This document shows positions 48,534 to 62,000 of a DNA stretch of 64,000 bases, in pieces; the stretch's first letter is position 1; each line of letters begins with the position of its first letter. Source of the DNA: Plumapathes pennacea (Eukaryota; Cnidaria; Anthozoa; Antipatharia; Myriopathidae); NCBI GenBank assembly GCA_964036295.1, contig OZ038464.1:26144508-26208507 (forward strand), in the 5' to 3' direction. The notes beneath the pieces are model-generated. The model was not told the DNA's origin. It searched no databases and saw only the letters and a list, made by a program, of their open reading frames with translations. The translations under genes were made by a program, and so were the position numbers.

Positions 48534-50026
48534 TCATGCAAAGAAGAGATTTCTGTAAATTTGGTGCTCTTTACCCGAGGCGAAGGTGAGAATTTGACTT
48601 ATTGAACGGCCTTGATTAATTCCAATGATTTCTGCCAGACGGCGTGTATAGTCTGGAGACCTGGGGAAAAAAACAAGACATATGCTGTGAAACAGATCCT
48701 TTATGCGAAGTATCCCCCATTCATAAACGGTCCGAGATCTCCTCATCTCCTCAGCTGCATGGGGGGTGAGGGGGGTGCTCTAGTACCACTACACTATATT
48801 GCATGGAGGATGTATCAAATGCTGAATGCCACGAATGCGTTGACTGGCGTTAATTCTCAAAACAATGTAAATAACATTTCTCCTAGTAAATAAAATGTGT
48901 GTGCATTCACTACAGCAAATTTCCATGAGCTCAGCTTCGTCACTCAGAAACCTTTAGTCGGTCATCAATAATTATACTCACTTATTAATTCAGTATCTCA
49001 ACGAATACAGTCACTCGTTTAGCCAGTTACTCTCTCACGCATACACACTGTACATACATCACACTCATGTATTGACGCACTCGCTCAATCTCTCGCCCAT
49101 ACTGACCGATCACTGCAGTCACTGGCACGTGGTAGACTTATTAGACACTCCTGTGGGGCGATCATGTCAGCAAGACCTCGCTCACGGCTGGTTTGAACGT
49201 CATCCACTACCAAAAGTTTGGGCTGCAAAAAAACAAACAAACAAACAAACAAACAAACAAACAAACAAAAACAAAAACAAAAAAAACATGCACTCTTAAA
49301 GAACTGACAGAAATTCCCATCTTTCCCATTTTGTGATCAAAATCGAAATGACCTTAGAGGCGTCCATAGGGTGCAAGGGAGTTCGCTTGCTTGCCATTAT
49401 GAAACAAGTATGTATTTGCGCGCCCGCGATGTAATCGTTCTGCGGTATCGTTCATGTAAGTCAATATATAGGGTTTTACACAATGGAAAGCAAGCGAACG
49501 TCAGCTTACCCCGTTGATGAGCTCGCACATCAGGTCCACAATCCACTGCACGCGCACATGCGAACCGTCAACGCCACTAGCAAGGACGTTTTCTCCACTC
49601 TCAGTCTGGGGAAAAAATGGTACACGATTTTGGCCAGTGAAATGAGATGAAGTGTGTTCGGATATGAAGTTGCTTGCTTTGAGACAAGCGATTGCGTTGT
49701 ATAACAGCTATAAAATACTGCAATGCATGCATGACCTAGCATGACCCACCTGAAAGGCCGCGCCAATGAAGTAAATCATGACCACCTTCAGTCTGTGATC
49801 GGACAATTCCCTGAGTCTGCGACGCAACTTCGTCTTTATTTCTTCGGATTTTAAATTTTCATGCTTTTCAACTGCAAAAGAGTAACTATATGTTAGGTAT
49901 ATCCAACATTTACCAATAACATGCTAGTGAATTGCATGTAATATATAGGAAATACATAAGGGCTGAGTGGTTTCCCTGCGCTACTCTCGCAGAATTGCTG
50001 ACATAACCCGGACCTTCCTCCCCTCC

Positions 50027-50060
<34 letters not shown>

Positions 50061-53000
50061 GCCTGGGCTGCCTGTCAGTTTGACTAAGACAGAATATTGC
50101 AACAATAGCCTATTACTGTATCAACTATGGAGGTTGTACCAAAAAAGAACTTCGAACAAGCACTTTGGAAAACAAGTCACTTTCAACAGTGCCGAAAAGC
50201 TGATTTTGACCCTGTGGTTGTCTCGACAAGGGTGGTAGTTACCTTGAAACCAGTCGTTTAGGCCTAATGACGTCCTAAGATCCTCTGCAGAAGTCTCGCT
50301 CCCGCGCTGGGAATTAGCAAATATTATTGCATGTCGTGACGTTTCAACGTCCGGACGTTGAAGTCCATCGGAACCTGAAAACAATTAGTATAGGTAATCG
50401 CATGATTTCAAGTGTAATTTGGAATAAACAAGACAGGCCCGTGGCCAGTGCGCTTGTGACGTCATTAGTACAATGAATAGAGACACGCGGGGTCCCGGGA
50501 GAGGAACTTTTGTCGTGCGTTTATATGCAAAAGATATTATAGCCGAGTCAGTTTTTGCAAATGACGGATCCAAGAGCTCCCTTTATTTTTCTTGCCCTCT
50601 TTTCTTCTAATTTTGGTCAAACAGATATTCACGAAAAAGTGTATTATAATAATTGAGAGAAAACAATTATCGAAGGCCCCGTAGGAATATTCTTCGTTTG
50701 CAACAACCCAGTTTTCATTGCTTTCCGATGCACGTGACAGTACTTGTATGACGCTTTCTATACAACCTGGCAACCTTGTTGAGTGAATTTTCAAGCTGAC
50801 ATGTTTTGTGGAGGAACTGTGTTGTCATTTTGTAATGGGATTGACTGGGGAATACCCGACATCTTAAGTAGCTGTAAGACAGCGTAATAGCCTTATCTCA
50901 TCTTCCCAGCGTGTGCATCATGTTCAAGTAGCTGTAGCACATTAAGGCCCCGTCCACACTACGCCGGATAAATTTGAAAACGCAACTTTCACTCTGAAAA
51001 CGCAAGAAATGTTTTTCGTCCACACTGGAAAACGGATAAAATGTTTCCGGGCCCAAATGTATTCTTATTGCTCTACAAACGTCCCTGACAATCTTTGAAA
51101 CCACTTGACGTGACCACGTGAGTCAGGGTTTTCGAAAAGTTCCGTTTTCAAAATGTTTTTCGTCCACACCAAAACGCAAAGCCGGCGCTTTCAAATTTAT
51201 CCACTTTGAAGAGCGTTTTCCTAACCGTAAGAATAAAGTTGCGTTTTCAAATTTATCCGGCGTAGTGTGGACGGGGCCTAAAAAATGACACTTCCCATGA
51301 TGAAATTACTTCGTATGAAAAAGCCATCTCAGACGTTACGCATCCTACATGTACAAGTCTGATCACTAATATGTTCAAGACTGCTATGCATTAAGCTTTA
51401 ACGCAAAATTCTGGGTCGATACGAAATTAATCTCTATCGGAAGCTGCAGACGTTTGAATACCGTGACAACAAAGGCGTGCATCACGGGCTTGTGGAGCGA
51501 ACATTACGGCTCGGATAGTCGGATATCAACCTTGAAGACTTCGAGGTATTCAGTGACAAATATTCTCGATGTAATCGCCTGCCGGTCTTTCCTGCTTTTG
51601 TTAAAGCGGCGTGAGTGAAAGCTAAGTAGCTGATGATTCGGGATTCCCCGTTCTATGATATTATGCTCGTGACATTTCATTGACAGATCTTGTATCTTAA
51701 TCTCGCGTGATATTTGCCTCAATCCTATTAGTAATTCAATATCCTCAGACAATAAACAAAGAACCTTTACTGCACGCAAAACGAAGTTAAACGCCGACTG
51801 TTCGTATACGCCGCGCGTTACACAAAGCCGCAGAGTTTCCGACAAAGGGAGACGCTCTGCCCGCAGGGAAAAGTTCAAGTTCTATCAAGTTTCGACACGT
51901 CTTCTACTACTTATTCGATGTTCTTTTACACAAATATTGCTCAGAACACAGATACATTGGTTGAAGCGGTATCTATAATCGAGCATTTGCAAAACACAAC
52001 CCTTCGTACTTTACGGGGGTCCCGCTGGTTTGGGTACGGCTATTTTCAAGTCTTCCGACGCTTAAAAACAATGCAAGCCAAAATCGCTCCTAAAGTATGG
52101 CTTCCGTGCATCCAGAAAGCCAACCGATGATCGTTTTGTTTGGATCAACAACTGAAGGACCGGAATTTTTTTCTATATCCCTTGACAGAGAAAACCCATT
52201 GTACTTGGTTCTGTGATTTTGATCTCTGAATACGTCTGATCTTGCAATGCCTGTGTTTTAACACATTTTAAAATACAAACGTATCTTAGCACCTCGGTTA
52301 CTTTTGGCAATCTTCTTTTTGAGCTTCTAGCTTTCTCGCAGCGATGGTTTATTGATCCTAATTTTCTCTTTCCATTTCCATCTGTGGCTTTTTATTGTTT
52401 CCATGTTGTTTACATGCACGTTCACGGAACGCATTAGCATTGTGAAGTACGTAAGCTCGGGTATAATCATGAACTTTTGACGACTTTGGGACATTCTTTG
52501 AAATGTATTCTTGTATTAGTCGCCTGCTTTTTCTACTCTTGTTCAAAATGCGTGAAAGGTAATTCAATGGTACGTGGCTTGGCTCACGACTTCGTCTTGG
52601 AGGACTTCGGTTTTCTTTCACATAAACATTTATGGGAATACAATAAAACTGAGCGAAGCAAGATCTACCAACGGTCACTTTTTCCTCAGCCATTTCCTAA
52701 TTTTCAAATAATAACGCCATCTGTTCCACTGATTGTTTGACCTTCATGGCACCGAGCCAAAATCTCGCAACAACAACATAAATGCACGCAGAGTGAAATT
52801 TTGATTCCAAACAAAAGTCAGATTTTCTGACGCTTTACTTGTATCAGCAAGAATAATACAAAGTAAAAGAATACAAAGTACCTTCAAGTTCACCCTCATA
52901 CTAAACAGTTCCATATAATCCGCTATCAAGCGCTTGTCAAGAATCGCCGTCTTTACACAGGTTCTCGTCTTTGTATCTCGAGCGCCTTCGTTCAGCTTGT

Positions 53001-56000
53001 TCCTTCAAGTTCTCAAGGTTCTGGATATTAGGTTCTTCGTACATTTCTGTACAGTTGTGCATAGTTATGCAGTTCATTGATAAATTCATTGCATTTGCTT
53101 TCATGGCTTTCAATGTGGCTTTTGAGGCTGAACGGACCGACCCAAGCCAAAACCGCTCAATGAAATTTAGTATGGGTCTACCGCAGCCGGCGTATGCGTT
53201 TGTAAGTAAGATGAGCGGTCCATAAAATAATCCACACAGCCAACTAAGGCAAGCAACTTGCTGTCTTCAAAATGGCGAAACTGCTTGCTCGACAAGTCAC
53301 GTGATCACAACGTCATCACAAATCACATGATAATATCAACCAATCATCGCATGCAGATCTCTAACCCAGAAAAATAAAAAAAAATAAAAAATCGCTGCAT
53401 TTTATAGCTTGTGACGTCACAAGCAATTAGCACGAGTAAATTTTTCAAAGACCACAAAATTGCACGAGCGCCGCGCAAGTGCAATTTGTGGGTCTTTGAA
53501 AAAAATTACGAGTGTTTATTTATTCCAAAATTGCACGAGAAATCATGTGATTACTTGTTATTAACATGCATTCATGCAATAATTTACGTTGCGCAAAATT
53601 TTTTTCAATTTCGTTACAATTCACAAGCGACGCTCAAGAACTTTGTTTTCTCGCAAACAGAATCGGAATCGTCCTGAGGAATAAAAACACGCCCTTTTGT
53701 TTTGTTTGGCTTCGCCAGCAGTCAGCAATTTTAATTTCACATTTCTGCACTGTTAATTTCACATTTTTGCACTGTTTGGGATAAATTGACGTGCGCTCAG
53801 CCAATCAGAATGCAGAAATTATTGTATGCATGTTATTATTTTGATAACAGGTCTTCCAACAGGGTGGGTCCTTATAACACACCACATCCTGATACACAAC
53901 AAACACACCATAGCACAACACATGCTGATCAAATTTGTGGTAAAGGACAAAATAGTGAAATATAAAGTACAACACAGTGTACAGCTCACAGCACAGAACA
54001 AAACAAAACACATAAAAACTGACACAATTCAAAATAGCACAAATATGGTAGTAATACCTTCCTCTGGTGGGTTCAAGCAAAAAGGCAGACCGGAACGAGT
54101 TAGCGAGTACTCCAGTGGAGGACTGCACACCTGCGTCTTTAGTTCTTCCCTTATCTTTGAAAACAAGTCTTCCAGGGACAGGCCCTTGGATTTTAATTGC
54201 TCGACAAGGCTTGTGATATAGTGCCTGCAGGAAGAAAGGTGTACAACTAGACTACATGCAATTTTGCAATGGACAAAATTGTTGGCTGTAGGTTAGTGCA
54301 CCGTTTCCAGAGCACGACGTGATATCATCGTTTTGCTATAGTGTGTGATGTGGAAGATACCACGTTCAGGGCAGAGATAAATAGTGGTAATAGGACTGAG
54401 TGGAGTCCGATTTGGTTTGTAATATTATGCATACAATAATTTCTGCATTCTGATTGACTGAGAGCAGGTCAGTTTATCCCAGACAGTGCAAAAATGTAAA
54501 ATTTAACAGTGCAGAATTTTGAAATTGAAAATGATTGACAGCTGAACCACACGAAACAAAATGGCTGACAGATTTGACGGAACTTATTGTAAGCATGTTA
54601 CTCGCGCTTGTGCAATTTTGTGGCCTTTGAAAAATGTACTTGTGCTCATTTATTCCAAAATTGCATGAGAAATCATGTGACTATGCCTGCAATAACAAGT
54701 GAATTGCATGTACTAACATATTAACTCGTTTACAGTGGGTGATTTTGTGGTGTGGCTGGGAATAGAACGGAAGCGTTTGGCTGCAGCCCAGTCAAAAAAA
54801 AAAAAACGAAGCCTCAGCTAGTACTTACAGTCTTTCTGTTTCTGGACGAACGGTTCCAGGTCTACATGGGAATGCCACAACAATGTTTGGCAAAGGAATA
54901 ACAGCAGAGAAGCCCTCCAGAACACCAGCAGACTGGAACTGTTGCGAACATTGGTGTGCACCGTCCACGAACACAAGTGAAAGCTAAAAAGAAAAAAATT
55001 CACCTGCATTGTCGCATTGTTTTTTCTACGGTTTTTCTTATGAAGATTTGTGTTTTCTATCACAAAGGAAACTTAAGTTACTTTTAACGTCATCCTTCCC
55101 AGAGAAATTGCCCGGGGTTAGTGGTTGCGTGCCGAAAATCGGAAACAACAAGCGAATATGAAGTGAACGTCTGCCAAGCTCGACTTTATCAATTATTCTG
55201 ATGGACTTATGCGTCGGCTGTGGTATATATACCGTGAAGGAATTTACACTAGGTTTTGTACAGCTGTTTTGGCTTGAGTCAACTGATTTGGTGTACATCT
55301 CTACACAGACCTACACCTGCATCCCTGTGCACAGGTGAGATTCAGAAACTCGTAAGAACTTGAAGCCACAGGAAGCTGTGCACTGAAAAGTCGTAAACGA
55401 CTTAAGTTTGAACGCGATGGTAAAGTGACCCAAACCACGTGTCATCTGCCCGAACAGTAACAGCACTGGACGCAGTACAGATACTTTTCACGCGGTGTTC
55501 TTAGTGATCTGCTATCATCTGTCTTTATGATTCGGATGTATTACAAGTAACACATTGGTAAACTAGCTATTTAGTACTTACACGGGACTGCCTGCTCAGG
55601 CTGGAGATAAGTTTGTTGATATTCACAGAAGCCTCCACGACGTCTGCTTGGGGCATATCAGTCTGGATGTCAGTTGGAAGGAGGTACGTTTCTCCATTTA
55701 TCTGGAAACGCAAAGAAGTACGACCAAAGATTGATTGATGTTTGATTTAGCATAATGTATCAATAAGTTCTTTTGCATGCAAAAACCCCTCATTATAGGC
55801 TATAAGTGTCAAGAAGAGTTAAGACCCGCCCCAGCCCAGGATTTAGCCTAATCGTGCATGCTTTGAACAACTGGCCCTGAGATACAGCTCTTGATCGGCT
55901 TCGATTATTTAAAGTTTTTTTAAGAAAACACGGTGCTACACTTTTGCTCTCTTACCTGGACAGTGTGTCCAGCCAAGTACACCAGGCAAGCCTCGTCCTT

Positions 56001-59000
56001 GCTGTCGTCTATAAATTCCTGAATTACACGTCGTAGTGCTGTAGAGGAACAGCCATCCTTTCCACTTATTTTTCTAATGACTGCAAAAAAGGTAGCAAAA
56101 CAAAGTTGTTTAGAGGTGGAGTAAAGCTGAGATTCAGCCAATGTAGGGGCGGTTTGAAACGGGCCCAAGTTACGATTAGCTTTAACGGCCTGCTCCAGGA
56201 CGCCAATATTTCACATATCCTACCAGCGGTATTTTCTCTTCCATACTATATGTGGTGGTGAGTTCACGAGTTAATTGTAATTCTTCATCTACTAGTACTT
56301 CTAATCCAAACCTGGTTCCCACTCGGCATCATCCAGAACATGATGCAAGTCGCTTTTGATGATTGGTTTCAAATTTTCCAGGTCGTCAAGCTTGTCATAT
56401 TTGAGACATCCAATCAAAAGGGCTCTTTTGGAAACGTTCTCTATCAAATAAGCAGCAGCAACAACAACAACAACAACAACAACAAAACAGTCAGTGAGAT
56501 GGCTTTCTATGCGCGACTAGTTTTAATATAATGTGAACAGAAGAACAGAGAGTTCCGATTAGTGCACTACAAATGCGACTGCTTGGGAAAGTCAGTATTT
56601 CTTGTTAGCAATTGTTGATTAGATCTCCTCGCCATAAGTAAACCACTCTTGACCAACCAAAAGCCAACTGGAGGTTCACTTACGAGAAGAGACCACAGCG
56701 GTTTTCGGTTAATTTTTGTAAAACTAAAACCAAGCTAATTTACAAGAAGGCATCGTGGCCAATCACACAGGAAGTAAGAACTAAGCAGAAGGCACAGTCA
56801 TTTGCGATTGGTTTACTTTTGAGCCTGTGTACAGTGCGGCGAGAAATGCCATTGGCACCCGGTATTTTTTTTGTTCCAGATTGGCCAATAAATGTCAAAA
56901 GCGCAACAAACGCAAACACTAAAGCTTTTCACATTCATCTGAAAACGGCTCTAAACGCTATTTGTACTTGCTCCCCAAGATCTGATTTACGCTTGCAGTC
57001 CTGATTTTATTACTTTGGATAGTCAGGGCCCTGGATCGAGAGGTCAAGAGTTGGACCCAAGCCTCCCTCCAACCTTTCGCCCGCCATTGCTCAAAAATGC
57101 TTCTTGAGAATCGATCCCTGACACTTTATTGAGTGTGCTTCACGGGACAAAGGAATTGATAACTTCAAGGAAGCCCTTGGGACAGTGTGCAAAGCGTCCG
57201 CTAATATATGTATGAATGCATAGTGTCCAATGGTAAACTAAAGGTGAGGTATACATCATAAATATATACTCTAGCAGATGCCTATGGTACAAACGGGGTC
57301 CAGTGCGAAACTATGGGGCATGCACCATATATACCAACTCACAATGGCTCATCACTGGTGACATTACAAAGCAAAATCCTCTACATTATGATGTAAAGTT
57401 GCATTGTAATGTAAATGATTCCTTTGTGATGTCATTTATATATTTGCCTTAGTTTATATATGCCTGCTTCGAAACCGTTGCAATGAAAGTGAATTTGGTT
57501 TGCATGAAAATAAACTTGACAGCTAGTAAGAAACAAAAAATACTAATTTCATACAGTATATGAAGAAAAGCACTGACTGAGGCAACAGCTGATACAGACA
57601 ATTTATCGCAATATTTTGCGAAACTCAATCAGTTGAAGTTAACATATTTTCGACCAGCAGAGTTGTTTTTTTGCAGACAAAAAGACACACAAATTGTCGT
57701 AACTTTTCTATGTGAGGGCTCTGCATTGAATCTTAAATCAACATGTAAACTAGACGACAGAAAGATGACGGAAAAAAGAGATGATCACCAAAGGAAATTC
57801 CCTCACAATATCTCTCTTCCAGAGGCTTAATCTTTGTCTCTCTGTGTCCAGTGTCTTTAACACTCACTCTGAAGTTTACTCATTCTTTCACTCACTTGCT
57901 TAATGGTCTGAATCGACTTGGCAGAATATATATGCTTGACTTTGTTTTAATTGGTGCTATCTACAATAATTTAAATCTGTACTGAAAAGCTGATGACATG
58001 ATTGGAAGATGAGTCATTTTTTTAAAGAGCTGAGTGAAATCAAAACCAATGTTGGTTGATCCTTACCTTTGTCCTCATCAGATTCCTCTGGAATCTTCAA
58101 GTCGTTCAGACACAGTTCACCACTATCTTCATCATCCTTGGGATTGTCTGTTTGGACAGGATGAGTTTCAGAAACCCCACAGTTTTTAGCTGGGTTTGTG
58201 TCCTGTTGTGGTACTGAAGGAGGCTTATCTCCTGCACTTCCTGGAGACAATACATTTGCTTTATCCTTGGGATTGTCTGTTTGAACAGGATGAGTTTCAG
58301 CAACTCCACAGTTTTTAGCTGGGTTTGTGTCCTGTTGTGGTATTGAAGGAGGCTTATCTCCTGCACTTCCTGGAGACATGACATTTGCTAGAAAGTGAAT
58401 AATAATTGCCTAGGTTCAGACATATATTCTGGGAAATCCATGTGTATATACAGTGAACTCCCTCTGGACCAGCTCTAACTGTCCACCTTGGAGAGCTGGC
58501 ATCTGATATTTATCCATAAACTTTACAACTGAACAAGAATGTTAACAGCCAGGGCAAGGATGATTAAATATTTATGACTCAACAATCTCCTTTCATTCTG
58601 AACACACAGTCCCTGTAAGATTTTTATCTGATCTGTCTGCTGATGCACGCATGCATGATGCTAAAGCAATAATATTATTTTGAAAAAGTGTACATTCTTA
58701 GTATCTGCTCTGGGGGTATTTTTATCCAAACTTTTGCCAGTTGGCACTGGAATTCTGCATGAACCACGTAGAAAAAAAGTCATCTCATAATAATTTTCAC
58801 AGCTAGCCTCTAAACATGAACAAGTTTATACATTTTACACTGGTTTTGCATACAGTGTTACCTTTATCTGAACTATCCTGTTCGACTGGATGGCGTGCAG
58901 TGTCATCATATTTCCCAAACTCTGGATTAATTTGTTCTTGCTGTGGTGATGATAACGTAGATTCTGCAGCATCTTCAGATGGGGACACCATGTTCAGTGA

Positions 59001-62000
59001 AGAGGCTCCTGTTTCATGATTTAATGCATGGTCATTTAGTTCATAAATGTTTGACAGTGGAGATAAACCACTTCCATTGTAAGAAAACAAAATAATGATA
59101 ATGATTATTGACCTGTATGATGGTAAACTCTAAGGTGATGATGACAATATTATCAGGGGGGGTTTGTTTGGGCAGCTATTAAATAAATGGAAATAAAGTA
59201 ATACTTGGGTTGAATCCCTCTATTTATGGCTGCCATTATTTGACTGATACAAAATTATAAAATCTAAAATTTTTAATCCAGAAAATTCACAGAGGAATTA
59301 TATAATAATATATTATTATTCATATTATAATGTTATTTAATATGTTCAAATTTTTTTGGTTACTGCTCATTTGAATCTGAACATCATCAGCTTAATAATA
59401 TTGAGACCAGATACAGTATATATACCTATGAATTTTTTTAACTCACTGAGTGATGGACCACCAAGGTTAATATATAGCTACACTGATTAATCACAATGTT
59501 GTCAAGTATTTAGAAAATATATAAACTAGAGACCTGACTTAAGCAGTGCTACATGATGTACATTAAGCCACTGCAGTTCCTCACCTGTTAAAGAGTCTAT
59601 GTCAGAATTCGTCACAAGGCCAGCTGTCTTTAGCTCTTCAATAATATCCAACCTCACAACGTTTTCATCAACTAGAAATCCAACTAGATCTTCGACGCGC
59701 ATGTTTTTATGGATCATTTCTTCAAACAAACCTTTCATCTTATCTTGGCTTAAAGTTTTGATGTCACTAGCACTTAGCTCCATGCATCCAGCAATTGCCC
59801 TCCAGTCTTTTCCCAGAGAGTCTTCTGCACTCAGTGATCGAATGATGGTTTGGTAAACAGATCCAGGAATGTCCTTTAAAAGCATATCTGGTGACAAACA
59901 ATAGCTGTTATTGCAGAGCTAGGTCATTGGTTTGACATACAAACGAGACAAATGGGTCACTTCAGCATTGTATTGATCCAAAAGACTTGTTTGCATCCTT
60001 CAAAAAACAAAAGAATATTGGACTGCAGGCTCAACTGCAATATAACAGCTATTAAACATAGGAGAAGTATTGATATTCTGGTACATGTATTTTAAAAAAG
60101 CAAAATAATAACTGCCTGGAAAAATTGTCTTGAATAATTCTAGAAACTGACATCAGTAACATTCCAAACACTCCATACATTTAGTATAATCTGGGTGAGC
60201 CTACTTAATGACTCTAATATGTAAAAAAAAAAAAAAAAAAAGTGTAGTGTAGTGTAAAACAATTAAATATTAGAAATCCTATTTTATATGGGTTAGTTTG
60301 GTTTCATCATTAGATTTGAATAATAATAATAAACTGATTTCAAACAAGTGATATATACCATAAAATCCAGGCTATAAGCCCTGTAAGCTTGTGAGATTCT
60401 ATATGGGGTATTCAGGGTGCTTTCATATGTGGGTTAAAGTGTTGCTTTAATATTCTTATCTAGGCTGGGGCCATTTCAGCCACTAGTAGGGGGAATGAGC
60501 AGGACAAATCTGGTTGAAATGGCTCCAAAAAATCCACCTAGATAAGCAAGAGACAGACAAACCATGTCAGTGTGTTCAAGTTTTATTTATTTTTTTTGTA
60601 AAAATCTTGTTGTGTGATGGAGTGAAATCCCCATACATTCTCTTATAAATCCTAATTGCCATTAAGTTGCACCTGCGGACTTGAATCATTCTCAAAGATT
60701 GGGCTACTTGTGTTTTTTGAACCAGTGACACTCACTCTAGTGTAGCACTCTAGTGTATCATGTGTACTCACTTATTCCTGGGGCTTCTGCTTGTTTTGTG
60801 GAGTTCACTCCTCTGTTTCTGTCAGTTTCAGTTTGCCGCTGACTTTCCTGTGGTCGTTGAGTTTTAGACTGTTGATTGGTTGGAGCACCTCTTGCCACAA
60901 TCAGGTCAGGTCGAGCAAAATTATTTCTTGAAACTACAATGGGAGGCAAATGTCACAAAACCAACGACTTAATTGTGTTCTGACACTGATGTTCCACTCT
61001 TTGTGATAGTTTGACCATGCAGTATTGTAATCTTTTCCTTGGTCAAATTAGTGTGATTACTGGGCATATTTTATTGCACCAGGGACTCAGAATTCTGTTT
61101 ATAAATATACATAACTGAGGTCTTAAAATGTTTAACTAATAGGAGTAACTAAACAATAGAAGATTAGCAAATACTGGATGCATATTTCCCTGGTGATTTT
61201 TCTGGATAACTGTATTATCTATCAGGGATGGTTGTAGAATTAGATGTGATTGAAGTAAATTGAGCATTTGGAAAAACTGTATTAATAATCATGATAATAA
61301 TAACCCACATGTAAAAGTTTGGGTGAGATTGTGTTTTTATTTTGTTTTCCTAATATTTATTGATTTATTTTTTCTCTCTATAGTCCATTTTGAGCATTTT
61401 GGATGTAGTTTGCAGTGTCAAAGTGCAAACTAATCTGTAAGTAATACATTCATAATAACAATAATCTTTATTGTTAGCTTCAAGCCTGTTCTTGTTTTTT
61501 TTTCTTATATTAAAGCAGGAAATTTCAGGAAGCTCAAGTAGGTATCTCAAATCTTGGCCGAGCAAAATTTGGGATAAAAAAATATCAATATAAAACTGCT
61601 GAAACTTAGCGCGGCTGCAGTATTAAACAAACAACAAAACAAACCAGAAACAAATTACGACTAACGTTGAATGGTGCATGCACCTGTCAATCATGGGCGT
61701 CGGAGTTCCGGGAAAAGCGACCTTCGCGTGGTTTGCATGTCCGAAAAGTAGGGAACAGCTAGAGCTTTATAATATTATGAATTGTTCGATTGAAACATTA
61801 GGAGCTGATGAAAGTGCCTCCCGAGTAGATCCATGCATATCACGTTTGATTTAAACTCTAAATTGAAGGACCGTGTATATAAATGACTTTGACTTCGCTT
61901 TCTTTAAATTTCTTTAATCTAAATTCTTAAATTGTATTGATCTTCTCACCCTTCAACATACTTCCATCAACTTAAAAGCGGGAAATACCTGATTCCGTTT

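Noticed and set aside
51504-52693. Receptor-like loop motif (RFNKSRK) suggesting a GPCR remnant
   Set aside because: No membrane segments or other receptor hallmarks are visible in the two frames, so only an unassigned entry is kept.
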